Of a stretch of 64,000 bases of DNA, positions 63,483 to 64,000 are shown in pieces; position 1 is the first letter of the stretch; each line of letters begins with the position of its first letter. The stretch is from positions 4,767,001 to 4,831,000 of the forward strand of contig OY829661.1 of NCBI GenBank assembly GCA_963691815.1. The letters are read 5' to 3'. The DNA is from Echiichthys vipera. Its lineage: Eukaryota > Chordata > Actinopteri > Perciformes > Trachinidae. The notes under the pieces were generated by a model. It saw only the letters and a list, made by a program, of their open reading frames with translations. It ran no database searches and was not told the origin of the DNA. The position numbers and the translations under genes are program-made.

Positions 63483-64000
63483 GTAAGAAAAAAGTGATAC
63501 ATTCAGTATCAGTAATAATCAATACTACACTTGTTGTTCTTTCATATCAATATTGTGGACACGTGAAAGTTTTTTAAAGATATAATCTGTAAGAGTGAGT
63601 TAAAACAATGGTGATTGATCATGTGACCCGCTATTGAAAGACCTTGTTGCCTTTTTGCTGAGTATTCACATCTGTGTGTCTGTGGAGACATTCCCTCTCT
63701 AGTTGGAAATACGTCTCCATGTTAGTGACGCTGCTGAGTCACTAACAGCTATGCTGTGTTCAGTTCTAATCTGAAATCCGGAACTTCAAACTTCTGAGTC
63801 AGGCTTGTAGTAAGGGCAGAAGTGTAATAGGAACATGTGTGTGTGTATGTGGATTTAAGAGGGAAACATATAGTGGACTGGAAGTAGAGATGTGAATGTG
63901 TTTCAATAAAGTTTACAAAAGAGGACCAAAAAAAAAAGTAAACACGCATTGTGACCGTGAACGTAACAAGATGGAGGCTCTGAAAGAACAGGCTCACCTG
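63483..64000 (+). other. lrsam1 intron at window edge
   Basis: Starts with the exon 23 donor. No acceptor followed by RING codons was found, so the last exon lies outside. Confidence 0.6.

Overview
The window is vertebrate nuclear DNA, most likely from a percomorph teleost fish. Two intron-containing genes are spelled by short exons with GT..AG borders and continuous reading phase. The space between exons is filled with hAT-, Harbinger- and mariner-like non-autonomous DNA elements, LINE 3' ends and long (CA)n runs, a repeat mix typical of bony fish. No prokaryotic or organellar gene organisation is present.

Gene 1 is an LMO4-type LIM-only gene on the minus strand. A putative non-coding first exon lies at about 36793-36935. 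Coding exons follow at 25112-25353 (start codon and LIM1), 12540-12636 (start of LIM2), 12232-12390 (rest of LIM2 and tail) and a 9-base terminal coding piece at 10415-10423. The conceptual protein has 168 residues, against 165 for mammalian LMO4. Gene 2 is lrsam1 on the plus strand. A putative non-coding first exon ends at 37168, the start codon is at 46922, and 23 coding exons run to 63482. They give 694 residues in one uninterrupted frame: leucine-rich repeats, coiled coil, SAM domain, tandem PTAP/PSAP motifs and the first two cysteines of the RING finger. The rest of the RING lies beyond the right edge. The two genes appear to be divergent, sharing a GC-richer promoter region around 36935-37170.

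Layout: 1-10414 is the region 3' of lmo4, with repeats and a few candidate conserved non-coding blocks. 10415-36935 is the lmo4 gene, whose two long introns hold a Ty3/Gypsy-type LTR with a gag stub, a hAT transposase pseudogene, four hAT elements (one very small), LINE remnants and a 10-unit minisatellite. 36936-46921 is the shared promoter and the long putative 5' intron of lrsam1. 46922-64000 is the lrsam1 coding region, with at least four datable element insertions in its introns.

The most distinctive repeat is a foldback element of about 650 bp, present in at least six loci. Its arms are about 260 bp inverted repeats. Its centre looks like a complete miniature intron: an AG|GTAAGT donor, a CACTAAC branch-site-like motif, a pyrimidine tract and a TGTGTAG acceptor. 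One copy, itself split by another element, makes up most of the intron that interrupts the lrsam1 SAM domain. The two genes have no known joint pathway. LMO4 is a nuclear adaptor of LIM-homeodomain/LDB complexes, and LRSAM1 is a cytosolic E3 ubiquitin ligase acting on TSG101/ESCRT and in anti-bacterial autophagy.
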